DNA of 31,836 nt. Origin: Bacteroidota bacterium (lineage in GTDB: Bacteria > Bacteroidota > Bacteroidia > Flavobacteriales > Weeksellaceae). Shown piece by piece: positions 8,750-17,876 of this stretch. The translations under genes were made by a program, and so were the position numbers. How positions within the stretch are numbered: the stretch's first letter is position 1; the number at the start of each line of letters is the position of its first letter. Under the pieces are notes generated by a model, which was not told where the DNA came from, made no database searches, and saw only the letters and a program-made list of their open reading frames with translations. The stretch spans positions 1-31,836 of the forward strand of contig JAEXBA010000097.1 of NCBI GenBank assembly GCA_023457935.1, given 5' to 3'.

Positions 8750-9775
8750 ATGAAGCGAAAAGTATTGCTGATTTATACCGGCGGAACCATTGGGATGGAA
8801 AAGGATTATGAAACCGGAAGCCTTATTCCTTTTGACTTCGGCAATATATTCAAGAAAATTCCTGAAATGAGACAGCTGGAATGTGAAGTTGCCGTTCATC
8901 CGTTCGAAAAACCGCTGGATTCTTCAGATGTTGGGCCCAATGAATGGAAAATTGTTGCGAATTATATTGCAAAAAATTACGACAGTTTCGACGGTTTCCT
9001 TATTCTTCACGGAACCGACACGATGTCTTACACCGCTTCTGCTTTAAGTTTTATGCTGCAGGGAATCAGAAAACCCGTGATTCTTACCGGTTCTCAGCTT
9101 CCCATCGGCGATATCAGAACAGATGCGAAGGAAAACCTGCTTACAAGTCTTTATTACGCAAGTTTATACGAAAACGATGAAGCGGTAATTCAGGAAGTTG
9201 CCGTCTATTTTGAATATAAACTGCTCCGCGGAAACCGCACGATTAAATACTCTGCTGAATATTTTGATGCTTACCAAAGTCCGAATTACCCGATTTTAGG
9301 ACAATCCGGTGTTCATCTGAATATTGAGAAGGATTTTCTGTTCCGTCCGGCAGAAAATAAAAAATTAACGGTTGACACTTACATTTCGCAGGAAGTGCTT
9401 TTCTGGCGGATTTTTCCGGGAATGACACTCGACGCCTTCACTGAACTGCCTAAAGTGGGAGTTCTTATTCTGCAGGTGTTCGGATCGGGAACTATTTTCA
9501 ATACAGAGAAAACCGAAAAAATCCTAAAACAGATCCGTGCAAACGGAACAGAAATCGTAGTCGTAAGTCAGTGTGTATCGGGAGCGATTTCTTTCGGGAA
9601 GTATGCCAACTCCAATATTTTCTCGATGGTCGGAGCGATCAGCGGAAACGATATGACTGCCGAATGCGCCATCACCAAAGCAATGCATTTGCTTGGAAAC
9701 CCCAACTATGAAGGGACTTTTGAAGAAAATTTCGCAAAAAACCTATGCGGCGAGAAAACAGATAAAGTTAACTAA
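8750..9775 (+). CDS. ansA: Type I (cytoplasmic) L-asparaginase
   Basis: It hydrolyses L-asparagine to aspartate and ammonia. The 341-residue length fits the AnsA family. The first catalytic threonine lies in YTGGTIG (residues 9-15), the substrate-binding DSSDVGP follows near 57-63, and the second catalytic threonine lies in LHGTDTMSYTASAL near residue 90. There is no signal peptide, which supports the cytoplasmic type I form rather than the periplasmic type II. It is a single gene with its own -7 element and runs divergently from the TrmH-like gene. Confidence 0.95.
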   Translation: MKRKVLLIYTGGTIGMEKDYETGSLIPFDFGNIFKKIPEMRQLECEVAVHPFEKPLDSSDVGPNEWKIVANYIAKNYDSFDGFLILHGTDTMSYTASALSFMLQGIRKPVILTGSQLPIGDIRTDAKENLLTSLYYASLYENDEAVIQEVAVYFEYKLLRGNRTIKYSAEYFDAYQSPNYPILGQSGVHLNIEKDFLFRPAENKKLTVDTYISQEVLFWRIFPGMTLDAFTELPKVGVLILQVFGSGTIFNTEKTEKILKQIRANGTEIVVVSQCVSGAISFGKYANSNIFSMVGAISGNDMTAECAITKAMHLLGNPNYEGTFEENFAKNLCGEKTDKVN

Positions 9776-9880
9776 TGGTCAGTTATCAAAAAACAAGGCT
9801 CTGAATTCAGTTGATTAACAGCTTCTAATTCCACTATTCAGCTTGGAAAATATCAATATTACAAACGTCTAAAAACAGAA

Positions 9881-9903
9881 AACCTACTGATAAACAGCAG
9901 GTT
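9881..9903 (-). terminator. Terminator of tRNA-Ser
   Basis: AACCT and CTG pair with CAG and AGGTT around a 5-base loop, with one mismatch. On the minus strand it is followed by TTTTCTGTTTTT. It lies 10 bases past the tRNA 3' end. Confidence 0.7.
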
Positions 9904-9912
9904 AATAATCAG

Positions 9913-9999
9913 CAGAAAGGAAGGGATTCGAACCCTCGATACAGTCACCCGTATACTACCTTTCCAGGGTAGCCTCTTCAACCACTCGAGCACCTTTCT
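9913..9999 (-). tRNA. tRNA-Ser(GGA)
   Basis: An 87-base tRNA with a long variable arm, as expected for serine. The acceptor stem AGAAAGG pairs with CCTTTCT and the discriminator base is G. The anticodon loop CTGGAAA (9967-9961) gives GGA, which reads UCC and UCU. The T arm has TTCGAAT. The CCA end is not encoded. It has its own promoter and terminator. Confidence 0.96.
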
Positions 10000-10010
10000 A
10001 ATTGGGACTG

Positions 10011-10039
10011 CAAAAATAGCTAAAATTATCTGAATTCAA
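10011..10039 (-). promoter_or_regulatory. Promoter of tRNA-Ser
   Basis: On the minus strand TTG (10039-10037), 18 bases, then TATTTTTG (10018-10011). This matches the Bacteroidota consensus, and the predicted start is a few bases upstream of the mature tRNA 5' end. Confidence 0.6.
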
Positions 10040-10045
10040 AAGAAT

Positions 10046-11074
10046 TCACGAAAATCTGTTAAGATTAACTTCGGGATGAAGGTCTTTACCGAATTCTATA
10101 TGGTCAAAAAGATGATGAGCAAAATAGCATCCGTTCAGAATCCCGCGTGCTCCCAATCCGTTAAAAACATAAAAATTCTGATGAACTTCATGTGCTCCAA
10201 TCACTGGTCTTCTGTCTTTAACCGTAGGCCGAAAACCAAACTGTACTTCTTCGATTTCAAAATCTCCGGGATAAAATTCCGACAAACCGTTTGTAAGCTG
10301 CTCAATTGCAGAGCTGTCAATCTGTTCGTGAAGCTGTTCGCGGTCGTAAGTTCCGCCATAATAATACTGGCTGCTGCTAAGCGGAAAAAGGAAGTGTTTC
10401 TTTTTAATAATAACATTGGAATCAGGCTCTGTGCTGAGATTCACTTTTAGATGATGACCTTTGTTTGGCTGCACAGGAATTGAATTGAAATAAGGATTTT
10501 CTTTCACACCGATTCCTTCGCAAAAAACGATATTGCTGAAGCTGAAATCTTTATAAGAAGATGAACTCAAAACCGTGTAATCAAACTTTTCTTCAATCCA
10601 AACATCTGATTCTTTCAGAGCACGTTTCATATCCGTGAAAAAATTGTGAACATCCAAACGTCCGGACTGTATCACTTTTCCCGTTCCAAAAGGGTTGTGC
10701 ACTGATTCCAGCCGATGAAAATCTGAGTCCAGAAAATCTTTAAGATCATCATTCTGCGCTTTCTTCAACCACAGATTCTTTTCATTTTCATCATGAAAAA
10801 TACGTTGGATATTATCGGAAATAAAATAATTCCTTCCGGTATAACTTTCTATTTCCTTCATGGTCTGCAGAAGGAAATCAATCTGTTCCTGGGCCTTCCA
10901 GAATGTGGTAAATTTCTTGAGAACAACAGGATTTACAATTCCGGCGGAAACCTGTGATGCGCCTTTTTTACCTTCAGAAAATATCCGGAACTTCTTTCCG
11001 CTTTTCAGGAGCTGGTGTGCAAAAAACAAACCGGCATAGCCGTCGCCAACAATAATATAGTCTAGTTTCTCCAT
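10046..11074 (-). CDS. FAD-dependent oxidoreductase, DAO (DadA/ThiO-like) family
   Basis: The 342-residue protein starts with a Rossmann dinucleotide-binding motif, DYIIVGDGYAGLFFAHQL (residues 4-21), where the usual GxGxxG reads GDGYAG. A C-terminal GARGI motif (in FNGLGARGILNG), typical of the DAO/glycine-oxidase fold, closes the FAD site. Substrate is unknown; amino-acid or sarcosine-type oxidation is typical of the family. The longer frame to 11119 begins with TTG and would translate through a terminator hairpin, so the ATG at 11074 is preferred. The gene follows gldN, but a strong terminator directly precedes its ATG, so operon membership is uncertain. Confidence 0.85.
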   Translation of the reverse strand: MEKLDYIIVGDGYAGLFFAHQLLKSGKKFRIFSEGKKGASQVSAGIVNPVVLKKFTTFWKAQEQIDFLLQTMKEIESYTGRNYFISDNIQRIFHDENEKNLWLKKAQNDDLKDFLDSDFHRLESVHNPFGTGKVIQSGRLDVHNFFTDMKRALKESDVWIEEKFDYTVLSSSSYKDFSFSNIVFCEGIGVKENPYFNSIPVQPNKGHHLKVNLSTEPDSNVIIKKKHFLFPLSSSQYYYGGTYDREQLHEQIDSSAIEQLTNGLSEFYPGDFEIEEVQFGFRPTVKDRRPVIGAHEVHQNFYVFNGLGARGILNGCYFAHHLFDHIEFGKDLHPEVNLNRFS

Positions 11075-11076
11075 AA

Positions 11077-11108
11077 AAAAATCCTGAGTAAAAGTACTCA
11101 GGATTTTT
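11077..11108 (-). terminator. Strong terminator of the gldKLMN operon
   Basis: A perfect 10-bp core stem (ATCCTGAGTA with TACTCAGGAT) is extended by A/T pairs around a 4-base loop. On the minus strand the hairpin runs into T7, and the next three bases are the ATG of the flavoprotein gene (11074-11072). Confidence 0.88.
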
Positions 11109-11128
11109 ATATCAGTCAATGAAATTAA

Positions 11129-12064
11129 CTAGTAATTCCACATTTCATTTTCCATTTCAAGGATTTCAGCTTTAATTCTGTTACTTTCCTCAATCTGCTC
11201 TTCAGCGTTTCTTGGGATATAATCTCTGATTACACCGTCACCAAGACCATTTGAAGACTTATAGATGATGGATGAGAATCTTCTTGCATTCAACAGATCA
11301 TCAAAACTAAGGTCTGCAGAAGTATTCTTCTTGTTGTACACAAAGTTATTGGCCAAAATCTTTCTTGCATCCGGATAATAAATCCAGAAAAGATCAATCA
11401 GTTCATCGCCACCGGCAATTGGTCTTCCGTCTGGGCCAACCTGTCCGGCAACTGCAGGATCCGGTCCCATTGCTGCGATACCAAGCGGACGGTATTTCAT
11501 CTGTCCGTCTCTCTTGTCGATATACCACATACCCATCATCTTAAGTAAACGAACTTTATCAGTTGTTGTTTCGATGTAGTCAGTATACATGATTCTTTCT
11601 TCTTCTGTAGGCTGGCGTCCGGAGTTGATAATGTCAATTAAGGTATCATCTACTCTCACACTTTGCAGTCTTTTCTGAATACCTTCAGGAGAAAGCTTGG
11701 TAAGGAATTCCTCATCATCATACACCTCTGTGATTCCACCGCCAAGAGCTCCTTCAAGTAAAATCTGGTAAAGAGACTTGGTCTGCGAAGTTAAACTACC
11801 TTCAGAATTATAATAGAACGGTTGATTTATCTTGTCATTCAGGTCGATGATTTCCCAAACATAAACAGCCTTCAGGATGTCCTTATCTTCAATAAAACCA
11901 TATGAAAGCGGATCAATCTCATTGGAAACGATGCTGTCTCCCACCATACGCTTGTTTTCATCCCTTAATTTTCTGAATTCTTCGGGAGATTTAGCATTCA
12001 GGATGGTTTGCGAGAAGGCAAAACCCGCAACCAAAACCAACAAACCGCTAATATACTTTTTCAT
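11129..12064 (-). CDS. gldN: Type IX secretion system protein GldN
   Basis: GldN is a periplasmic protein associated with the GldK outer-membrane ring of the type IX secretion system. The 311-residue protein has a signal peptide (about residues 1-19, MKKYISGLLVLVAGFAFSQ). A conserved central region follows with VYVWEIIDLNDKINQPFYY and, later, LIDLFWIYYPDARKILAN. The ATG at 12064 is chosen over an upstream TTG. It follows gldM after 25 bases and is the last gene of the operon before the terminator at 11077-11108. Confidence 0.96.
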   Translation of the reverse strand: MKKYISGLLVLVAGFAFSQTILNAKSPEEFRKLRDENKRMVGDSIVSNEIDPLSYGFIEDKDILKAVYVWEIIDLNDKINQPFYYNSEGSLTSQTKSLYQILLEGALGGGITEVYDDEEFLTKLSPEGIQKRLQSVRVDDTLIDIINSGRQPTEEERIMYTDYIETTTDKVRLLKMMGMWYIDKRDGQMKYRPLGIAAMGPDPAVAGQVGPDGRPIAGGDELIDLFWIYYPDARKILANNFVYNKKNTSADLSFDDLLNARRFSSIIYKSSNGLGDGVIRDYIPRNAEEQIEESNRIKAEILEMENEMWNY

Positions 12065-12089
12065 ATTATACAAATTTATTTTAATAATA

Positions 12090-13679
12090 TTATTGAATGT
12101 TAATTAATACAGAAGAAATATTTTTCAATCTCTGTCCGTCAAGCCCTGTTGCAGTGGCTTCAATATCAAAGATAAACACACCGTCTCCAGATCTCAGGTT
12201 TCTCATCATACCTTCTACTCCTGAAAGTGAGTTTCCAGTAATATAAGTTGTAGCTCTTCCCGGAACTTTAACCTTAAATCCAGTTACTGTAAACGTAACA
12301 GGGAAGTCGAAATCCGGAATAGTTGCCGTAACAACCTGATTCGGAACTGATGAAGCTGGCATTGATACCATATTTTTTCCTCTGATCTGACCTTGTGCTC
12401 CAGGAACATTCTTAATTCTGAAATCAAATGACTGGGAAGTTGTTCCTCTTGGTCCAGTACCTGAAATAGTCATCTTAACAGTATTACCAGCGCCTGGCTT
12501 AACAATCCATTTTCCTGCACCGGCACTTGAAACTGAAGCTCCAGGAACTGAAAGTGAAAGTCTCGAATTGTCAACACCCAGGATTGCTCCGGAAATCGGG
12601 TTGTTCAAACCACGGTAAAGCACATTCATTTTATCCGCTGAAACGGTTGCACCGGTTTCATATTTCACCTGCTCAGGACCAGCGATTACATTATAAGTAT
12701 GGGTATATGGAATATTTTCCACTTTACCGTCTGCCATTGTCACCGCAATACTGCCGCTGAATGTCTTAGGACCCAAAGATGAAGTGTTCAGTCCGATAAA
12801 ACCTTTACCGTTTTCCTGACGGTTAACACCGGTGATGTTGATCTTATTACTGTTGGAATAAGAAGCAAGATAAACTGTAGCTTCTGCATTTGTCCCCTGC
12901 TGAACATCATTAGGAGCTTTCACGACAGCATCATACATATTGAATTTGATGCTGGCATCTACTTTTTCCTGAAGCATCAGTGCCAAAGCGTCAGACTGTA
13001 CGTTTCTTGCATCGTTCTGAATAATCTCAAGATTAGACAACGTTGCAATCAAAGGCTGATGATAGAACTTAGACTGAAGCCAGTTTTTACCGCCCACTGT
13101 CTTATTGTCCTTAAACTGGGTCGCAAGCGATTTATTTGAACGGTCAACCAAATCTTTCAATCCAGGATTGGATCCAAATGTAGTATTGATGAAAGATCTG
13201 ACAGCGTCCATTCTGGAAGTAAGGTCTTTCGCTCTCTTTGAAGGTGTATTTTCGTCACCGTTATCAAAGAAATAGTTCGTCGTAGCTTCGTTATTGTTCA
13301 GTGAAGCAAAACTTTCACTGATATCCACCGGCTGCTTAGTTTCCGGATCAATTTCGAAAAATTCAGAATTCTTCTTAACCGTTGTTTTGATTCCTTCTGC
13401 ATGATTTACAAGATCATCAATCTTAGCCTTCAGCTGCTGATACTGGCTCCATGGCTGTGCATAGGTATCAGGAACCGCTACCGATTTAGCTTCCAGGGTT
13501 TTTTCAAAAATATTGGTATTCTTATTCTCTGTCAGAAGTCGAGTCTCCTTCAGCGACTGTGTAGAGTCGTAGTAAGATCTGATAATCTCCGCGTCGATGT
13601 TTAACGCCATCATCGCAATGAAGACGAGATACATCAGGTTGATCATCTTCTGACGAGGAGTTTGTTTTCCTTGTGCCAT
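12090..13679 (-). CDS. gldM: Gliding motility/T9SS motor protein GldM
   Basis: GldM with GldL forms the proton-driven inner-membrane motor that powers type IX secretion, and it reaches across the periplasm to the GldKN ring. The 529-residue protein has a short cytoplasmic start (MAQGKQTPRQK, with R9 in the region reported as important in homologues), one membrane helix at about 13-29 ending in NIDAEI, then a helical first periplasmic domain and several beta-sandwich domains. Full length for the family. The ATG is clear, with 46 bases to gldL upstream and 25 to gldN downstream. Confidence 0.97.
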   Translation of the reverse strand: MAQGKQTPRQKMINLMYLVFIAMMALNIDAEIIRSYYDSTQSLKETRLLTENKNTNIFEKTLEAKSVAVPDTYAQPWSQYQQLKAKIDDLVNHAEGIKTTVKKNSEFFEIDPETKQPVDISESFASLNNNEATTNYFFDNGDENTPSKRAKDLTSRMDAVRSFINTTFGSNPGLKDLVDRSNKSLATQFKDNKTVGGKNWLQSKFYHQPLIATLSNLEIIQNDARNVQSDALALMLQEKVDASIKFNMYDAVVKAPNDVQQGTNAEATVYLASYSNSNKINITGVNRQENGKGFIGLNTSSLGPKTFSGSIAVTMADGKVENIPYTHTYNVIAGPEQVKYETGATVSADKMNVLYRGLNNPISGAILGVDNSRLSLSVPGASVSSAGAGKWIVKPGAGNTVKMTISGTGPRGTTSQSFDFRIKNVPGAQGQIRGKNMVSMPASSVPNQVVTATIPDFDFPVTFTVTGFKVKVPGRATTYITGNSLSGVEGMMRNLRSGDGVFIFDIEATATGLDGQRLKNISSVLINIQ

Positions 13680-13725
13680 TTTCTCTTTTCTTTTATTAAA
13701 TTATCAGTTAAAAATGTTGAGGAAA

Positions 13726-14421
13726 TTACGACTTCATCGCAGTTAGCATACCACCGTATACTCTGTTCAGATTATTAAGATTAGAAGTTAAGCCCTGAAG
13801 TTCATTATTAAAGTTCTCAGAATGTGCTGCAGATTTTTCAAGATCAGCAACATATTTCTTGCTGTATTCCGCCTGCTTGTGTCCTGCTTCAAGCTGAAGA
13901 GCATAAAGCTGGTTCATGCTTTCCATGTGAGAAGCTGCTTTATTCATCTGCTCATTATATTTATTGGTTGAAGCAGAGATATCAACGGTTTGGTTGATCT
14001 GGCTAACAGAATTTGAAAGATTATCAATTCCTCCTCTCAGTCTCTCGAACAGGCTAACATCAAGTTTAGCATCCTCCAGCATTTTGTCTAATTTTTCAGA
14101 TAAAGAAGTCTCCAGTTCAGCAAACTGATTGATCTGTCCACCTTTTGCAGTAAAATTAGAGTGAAGCGGGTTTGGTTTTGCATGCTTGTCCAAAAGTTCA
14201 GGATATACATTTTCCCAAGCGTAAGATTCTTCCGACTTTGGCGGATCGAATGCAAAGATGATGAAGATTATCGCTTCTGTGATTAGACCGATCGTAAGAG
14301 CAAGGTTACCGTCGATAGGACCTAAACTGATGTGCGTAATTTTTAACCAAGCACCAAGAATTACGATTGCAGCTCCGAATGAATAGAAGAAATTCATCCA
14401 CGCTTCTTTAGTTTTAAACAT
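13726..14421 (-). CDS. gldL: Gliding motility/T9SS motor protein GldL
   Basis: GldL is the membrane ring partner of GldM. The 231-residue protein has two membrane helices (about 10-28 and 38-58) followed by a long cytoplasmic helical region. The second helix contains a buried glutamate at exactly residue 49 (GLITEAIIF), the position known in Flavobacterium johnsoniae GldL as critical for motor function. The soluble tail (about 100-231) has heptad-like coiled-coil character. It lies between gldK and gldM on the same strand, consistent with the usual gldKLMN order. Confidence 0.97.
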   Translation of the reverse strand: MFKTKEAWMNFFYSFGAAIVILGAWLKITHISLGPIDGNLALTIGLITEAIIFIIFAFDPPKSEESYAWENVYPELLDKHAKPNPLHSNFTAKGGQINQFAELETSLSEKLDKMLEDAKLDVSLFERLRGGIDNLSNSVSQINQTVDISASTNKYNEQMNKAASHMESMNQLYALQLEAGHKQAEYSKKYVADLEKSAAHSENFNNELQGLTSNLNNLNRVYGGMLTAMKS

Positions 14422-14466
14422 ATTTATAGTTTTATTTTAAGTTAACGAATAAGAGTTCAGTGAAAA

Positions 14467-15888
14467 TTAGTTGGTATTGTTTCTTCTTTTCGGTTTTACT
14501 GCAGCTTCAGGAATATCCTGTGCCGTTCTGAATCCGATGTAAGATCTTGCAGAATCTTTTCTTTCCCAGTCTCTCGCACCAGTCATCAGCATATAACCGA
14601 TATCTTTCCATGAACCTCCTCTAACAGATTTTCTGGTATCAGTATGATCTTTTGTGGAAGGGTTCAGTGTATTGGAGAATCCGTATGAAGCGTTGTTGAA
14701 CTGTGTGTCTGTCCACTCTGCAACGTTTCCTGCCATATCGTAAAGTCCGTAGCCGTTCTTTCTGAATTTCTTAACAGGGCCTGTGTATGTATAAGTTCCC
14801 AGTTTTTCATCTTCAAGATAGTTACCTCTTTTCGGTTTGAAGTTAGCAAGGTAGCAACCTCTGTCATCCATCAGATAAGGACCGCCCCAAGGATAAGTAG
14901 CGTTTTCAAGACCACCTTTCGCAGCATATTCCCACTCTACTTCCGTTGGAAGTCTGAAGTTCATTGGCTTCTGCTTTTTTCTTCTTAGACTTTCGTTGTA
15001 ATCAGACTTCAGTTTGGATCTGAAGTTACAGTATGCTCTTGCCTGATCCCAGGTTACACCCACTACAGGATAATCTTTATAAGATGCATGCCAGAAATAC
15101 TGCTCAAACAATGGTTCGTTATAAGAATAGTGGAAATCCTTCACCCAAACTGCAGTGTCCGGATAAACAGCGATATCCTGTCTTTTCATATAATTTGCAC
15201 CTCTTTCGTTTGCAGCAACTGCCGAGTTATAATCTTCCCACTGATAGTGGTATCTCAGTTTTGAAACGTCAATAATCCTTTCGTTACCGAATCTTTGAGA
15301 AGCCGGAAGATAGAGGCCTTCCAAAACTTCAGCATATTCAACATCCGGATAGTCGGAAGTTTTCCAGTGCAAAGGAACATCCCAGTCCAGTTTTTTAGCA
15401 GGATCGTATCCGTCCTCTCTTCCACCCTGAGATTCCATGAATTCCTGATAAGGTGTAAGTTCCTCGTCATCCTGGAATGCCATATAAGCATAATCTCCGA
15501 TACTGTTTCCTCTACCTGTACCTTCGCCTCCTTCACCAGCAGCTTCAGCAAGAAGCGTACGTGCGATAGAATCTCTAACATAATTTACGAAAACGCGGTA
15601 CTCTGCATTGGTAGTTTCTGCCTCATCAATAAAGAAAGATGATACAGTTACTGTTTTAAGAGGAGCTCTTTCCGGCATATTGGTAACATCCTGATCGGCA
15701 AGACCTACCACAAATGAACCGGAAGGAATTGCAACCATACCGTATGGTCTTTCAGCTACAAAACTTCTCGATTTTTCCTTAGGTATCAGTTCCCCTTTTG
15801 TACCAGGTTTTCCGGCGGATCCTCTGTTTCCAGAACATGATACTGCTACCATTGACGCAGATAGTAATAAAAGAAATATCCTTTTCAT
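14467..15888 (-). CDS. gldK: Gliding motility/T9SS lipoprotein GldK
   Basis: GldK is the outer-membrane lipoprotein of the type IX secretion periplasmic ring. The 473-residue protein has a lipoprotein signal with the cysteine at residue 18 (VAVSC). It also has a formylglycine-generating-enzyme/sulfatase-modifying (FGE) fold, seen from GVTWDQARAYCNF, LPTEVEWEYAAKGG, MAGNVAEWT and RGGSWKD. In GldK this fold is structural rather than catalytic. The tail is basic and Asn-rich. It is the first gene of gldKLMN. The 106-base gap upstream (15889-15994) should hold its promoter, but I see no perfect consensus there (only TATATTTA at 15918-15911). Confidence 0.97.
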   Translation of the reverse strand: MKRIFLLLLSASMVAVSCSGNRGSAGKPGTKGELIPKEKSRSFVAERPYGMVAIPSGSFVVGLADQDVTNMPERAPLKTVTVSSFFIDEAETTNAEYRVFVNYVRDSIARTLLAEAAGEGGEGTGRGNSIGDYAYMAFQDDEELTPYQEFMESQGGREDGYDPAKKLDWDVPLHWKTSDYPDVEYAEVLEGLYLPASQRFGNERIIDVSKLRYHYQWEDYNSAVAANERGANYMKRQDIAVYPDTAVWVKDFHYSYNEPLFEQYFWHASYKDYPVVGVTWDQARAYCNFRSKLKSDYNESLRRKKQKPMNFRLPTEVEWEYAAKGGLENATYPWGGPYLMDDRGCYLANFKPKRGNYLEDEKLGTYTYTGPVKKFRKNGYGLYDMAGNVAEWTDTQFNNASYGFSNTLNPSTKDHTDTRKSVRGGSWKDIGYMLMTGARDWERKDSARSYIGFRTAQDIPEAAVKPKRRNNTN

Positions 15889-15994
15889 GTTAATTTTTAT
15901 AATTAAGCGGTAAATATATAATTTTTTTAAGAAACTTTTAAGATTTTTTTTGGAAAACGTAAAAAACCCTAAATTATTTTGCAGCCCTCATTTT

Positions 15995-17848
15995 TTATTC
16001 TACTGTAACGGATTTTGCCAGATTTCTTGGCTGATCCACGTTGGCACCCCTGTAAACTGCAATGTAATAAGCAAGTAGCTGAAGCGGCACTGAGGCAACT
16101 ATCGGTGAAAAACACTCGGAAGTCTGCGGAATTTCGATAATATAATCTGCCATTGCACTCACCTGTACATCTCCGTGATTTACTACAGCGATTACTTTTC
16201 CTTTTCTCGCCTTAATCTCCTGAACATTGCTCACAATTTTGTCATAATGTCCTTCTTTAGGAGCGATAATTGCAATCGGCATGTTTTCATCAATCAGTGC
16301 AATAGGACCGTGCTTCATTTCTGCAGCAGGATAACCTTCAGCATGAATGTAAGAAATCTCCTTTAATTTCAAAGCCCCTTCCAGCGCTGTAGGGAAGTTA
16401 CATCCTCTTCCCAAATATAAGAAATTCTGTGCTTCTATGAAATCTTTTGCAATCTCTTTTGTGATCTCGTGGGAAGACTCGAGTACTTCTTCAATTTTCT
16501 TTGGAAGTGCATCCAGTTCGGTTGTAAGACGCATAAATTCCTGATTGCTCAGCTGTCCGTTATGTTTACCAAGTTTCAGGGCAATAAGAGAAAGAACCGT
16601 AAGCTGCGCAGTAAACGCTTTCGTTGAGGCTACTCCGATTTCCGGACCGGCATGGGTATAGGAGCCGGCATCGGTAATTCTTGCGATAGAAGAATCCACT
16701 ACATTACAGATTCCGTAAATAAATGCTCCTTTTTCCTTCGCCATTTTAAGTGCTGCCATGGTATCAGCGGTCTCACCGGACTGTGAAATTGCAATTACCA
16801 CGTCGCGGTCGGAGATAATCGGATTTCTGTAACGGAATTCCGATGCATATTCCACTTCTACAGGAATTCTGGCAAATTCTTCAATAAGATATTCTCCGAT
16901 CAGACCTGCATGCCATGATGTTCCGCAGGCGATGATAATGATTCTTCTTGCATTGTTAAAACGCTCCAGATTATCCCAAATTCCGGCCATTTTGATAATG
17001 CCTTCATCTACAAGAAGACGCCCTCGCATGGTATCGTGGATGGATTTTGGCTGCTCAAAGATTTCTTTCAGCATGAAGTGCTCGTAGCCGCCCTTTTCAA
17101 TCTGCTCAAGACTTAATTTAAGTTCCTGGATTGCAGGATCAATTTTACTGTTGTCTACAATACTGCGGATCTCTACTCCATTTTCAAGCGAGATTGTCGC
17201 CATATGCCCTTCTTCGAGATAAATGGCTTCTTTTGTAAACTCTACAAACGGAGAAGCATCAGACGCGATGAAGTATTCCTGATTACCCAAACCGATTGCC
17301 AACGGCGATCCCAAACGTGCCACCACAAGCAGTCCCGGGAAATCATCATGCATCACTGTAATTGCATAGGCACCGTATACTTCGTTCAGGGCGTAACGTA
17401 CAGCGGTCGGGAAATCAATCTCCTGATTGATATCCATAAAATGTTGGATAAGATTTACCAGAACTTCGGTATCGGTTTCCGATGAGAACGTGAAGCCCTT
17501 ACCCGAAAGCATCGTTTTGATACTGTCGTAATTCTCAATAATACCGTTGTGTACCAACGCAATTTTGCCGTTGTTGGAAAGATGCGGATGCGAATTACGG
17601 TCACTTGGAACACCATGTGTTGCCCAGCGTGTATGCCCCATTCCGACTTTTGATTTTCCTCTCAGTTCTTCTGAAATGGCAACCAGATCGTCCACTTTTC
17701 CTTTGGTTTTTGCAACAGTAAAATCCTTACCGGGAGTATCCAGCACTATTCCGGCACTGTCGTAGCCTCTGTATTCCAGTCTGCGAAGACCGTTAACAAC
17801 AATATCATAAGCGTCCTGAAAGCCTGTGTAACCAACTATTCCGCACAT
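15995..17848 (-). CDS. glmS: Glutamine-fructose-6-phosphate aminotransferase (isomerizing)
   Basis: GlmS makes glucosamine-6-phosphate from fructose-6-phosphate and glutamine, the first step toward UDP-GlcNAc for peptidoglycan and lipid A. The 617-residue protein begins MCGIVGY, with Cys2 as the glutaminase nucleophile. The class II amidotransferase domain spans about 2-220. Two SIS domains follow, with CGTSWHAG and SQSGETADT in the first, and EGYPAAEMKHGPIALI in the second. It ends in the typical LAKSVTVE. It lies 28 bases after the DUF4270 gene, in the same operon. I see no glmS ribozyme-like structure upstream. Confidence 0.98.
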   Translation of the reverse strand: MCGIVGYTGFQDAYDIVVNGLRRLEYRGYDSAGIVLDTPGKDFTVAKTKGKVDDLVAISEELRGKSKVGMGHTRWATHGVPSDRNSHPHLSNNGKIALVHNGIIENYDSIKTMLSGKGFTFSSETDTEVLVNLIQHFMDINQEIDFPTAVRYALNEVYGAYAITVMHDDFPGLLVVARLGSPLAIGLGNQEYFIASDASPFVEFTKEAIYLEEGHMATISLENGVEIRSIVDNSKIDPAIQELKLSLEQIEKGGYEHFMLKEIFEQPKSIHDTMRGRLLVDEGIIKMAGIWDNLERFNNARRIIIIACGTSWHAGLIGEYLIEEFARIPVEVEYASEFRYRNPIISDRDVVIAISQSGETADTMAALKMAKEKGAFIYGICNVVDSSIARITDAGSYTHAGPEIGVASTKAFTAQLTVLSLIALKLGKHNGQLSNQEFMRLTTELDALPKKIEEVLESSHEITKEIAKDFIEAQNFLYLGRGCNFPTALEGALKLKEISYIHAEGYPAAEMKHGPIALIDENMPIAIIAPKEGHYDKIVSNVQEIKARKGKVIAVVNHGDVQVSAMADYIIEIPQTSECFSPIVASVPLQLLAYYIAVYRGANVDQPRNLAKSVTVE

Positions 17849-17876
17849 ATTTTTTTATAGAATTATATTAGTAGTA

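Noticed and set aside
9776..9880. A terminator for the asparaginase gene
   Set aside because: Only a 5-bp TAACT/AGTTA pairing without a U tract is visible.
15889..15994. glmS ribozyme or riboswitch
   Set aside because: The glmS upstream side is at 17849-17876, only 28 bases after DUF4270, too short for a ribozyme, and the 15889-15994 gap lies downstream of glmS and shows no such structure.
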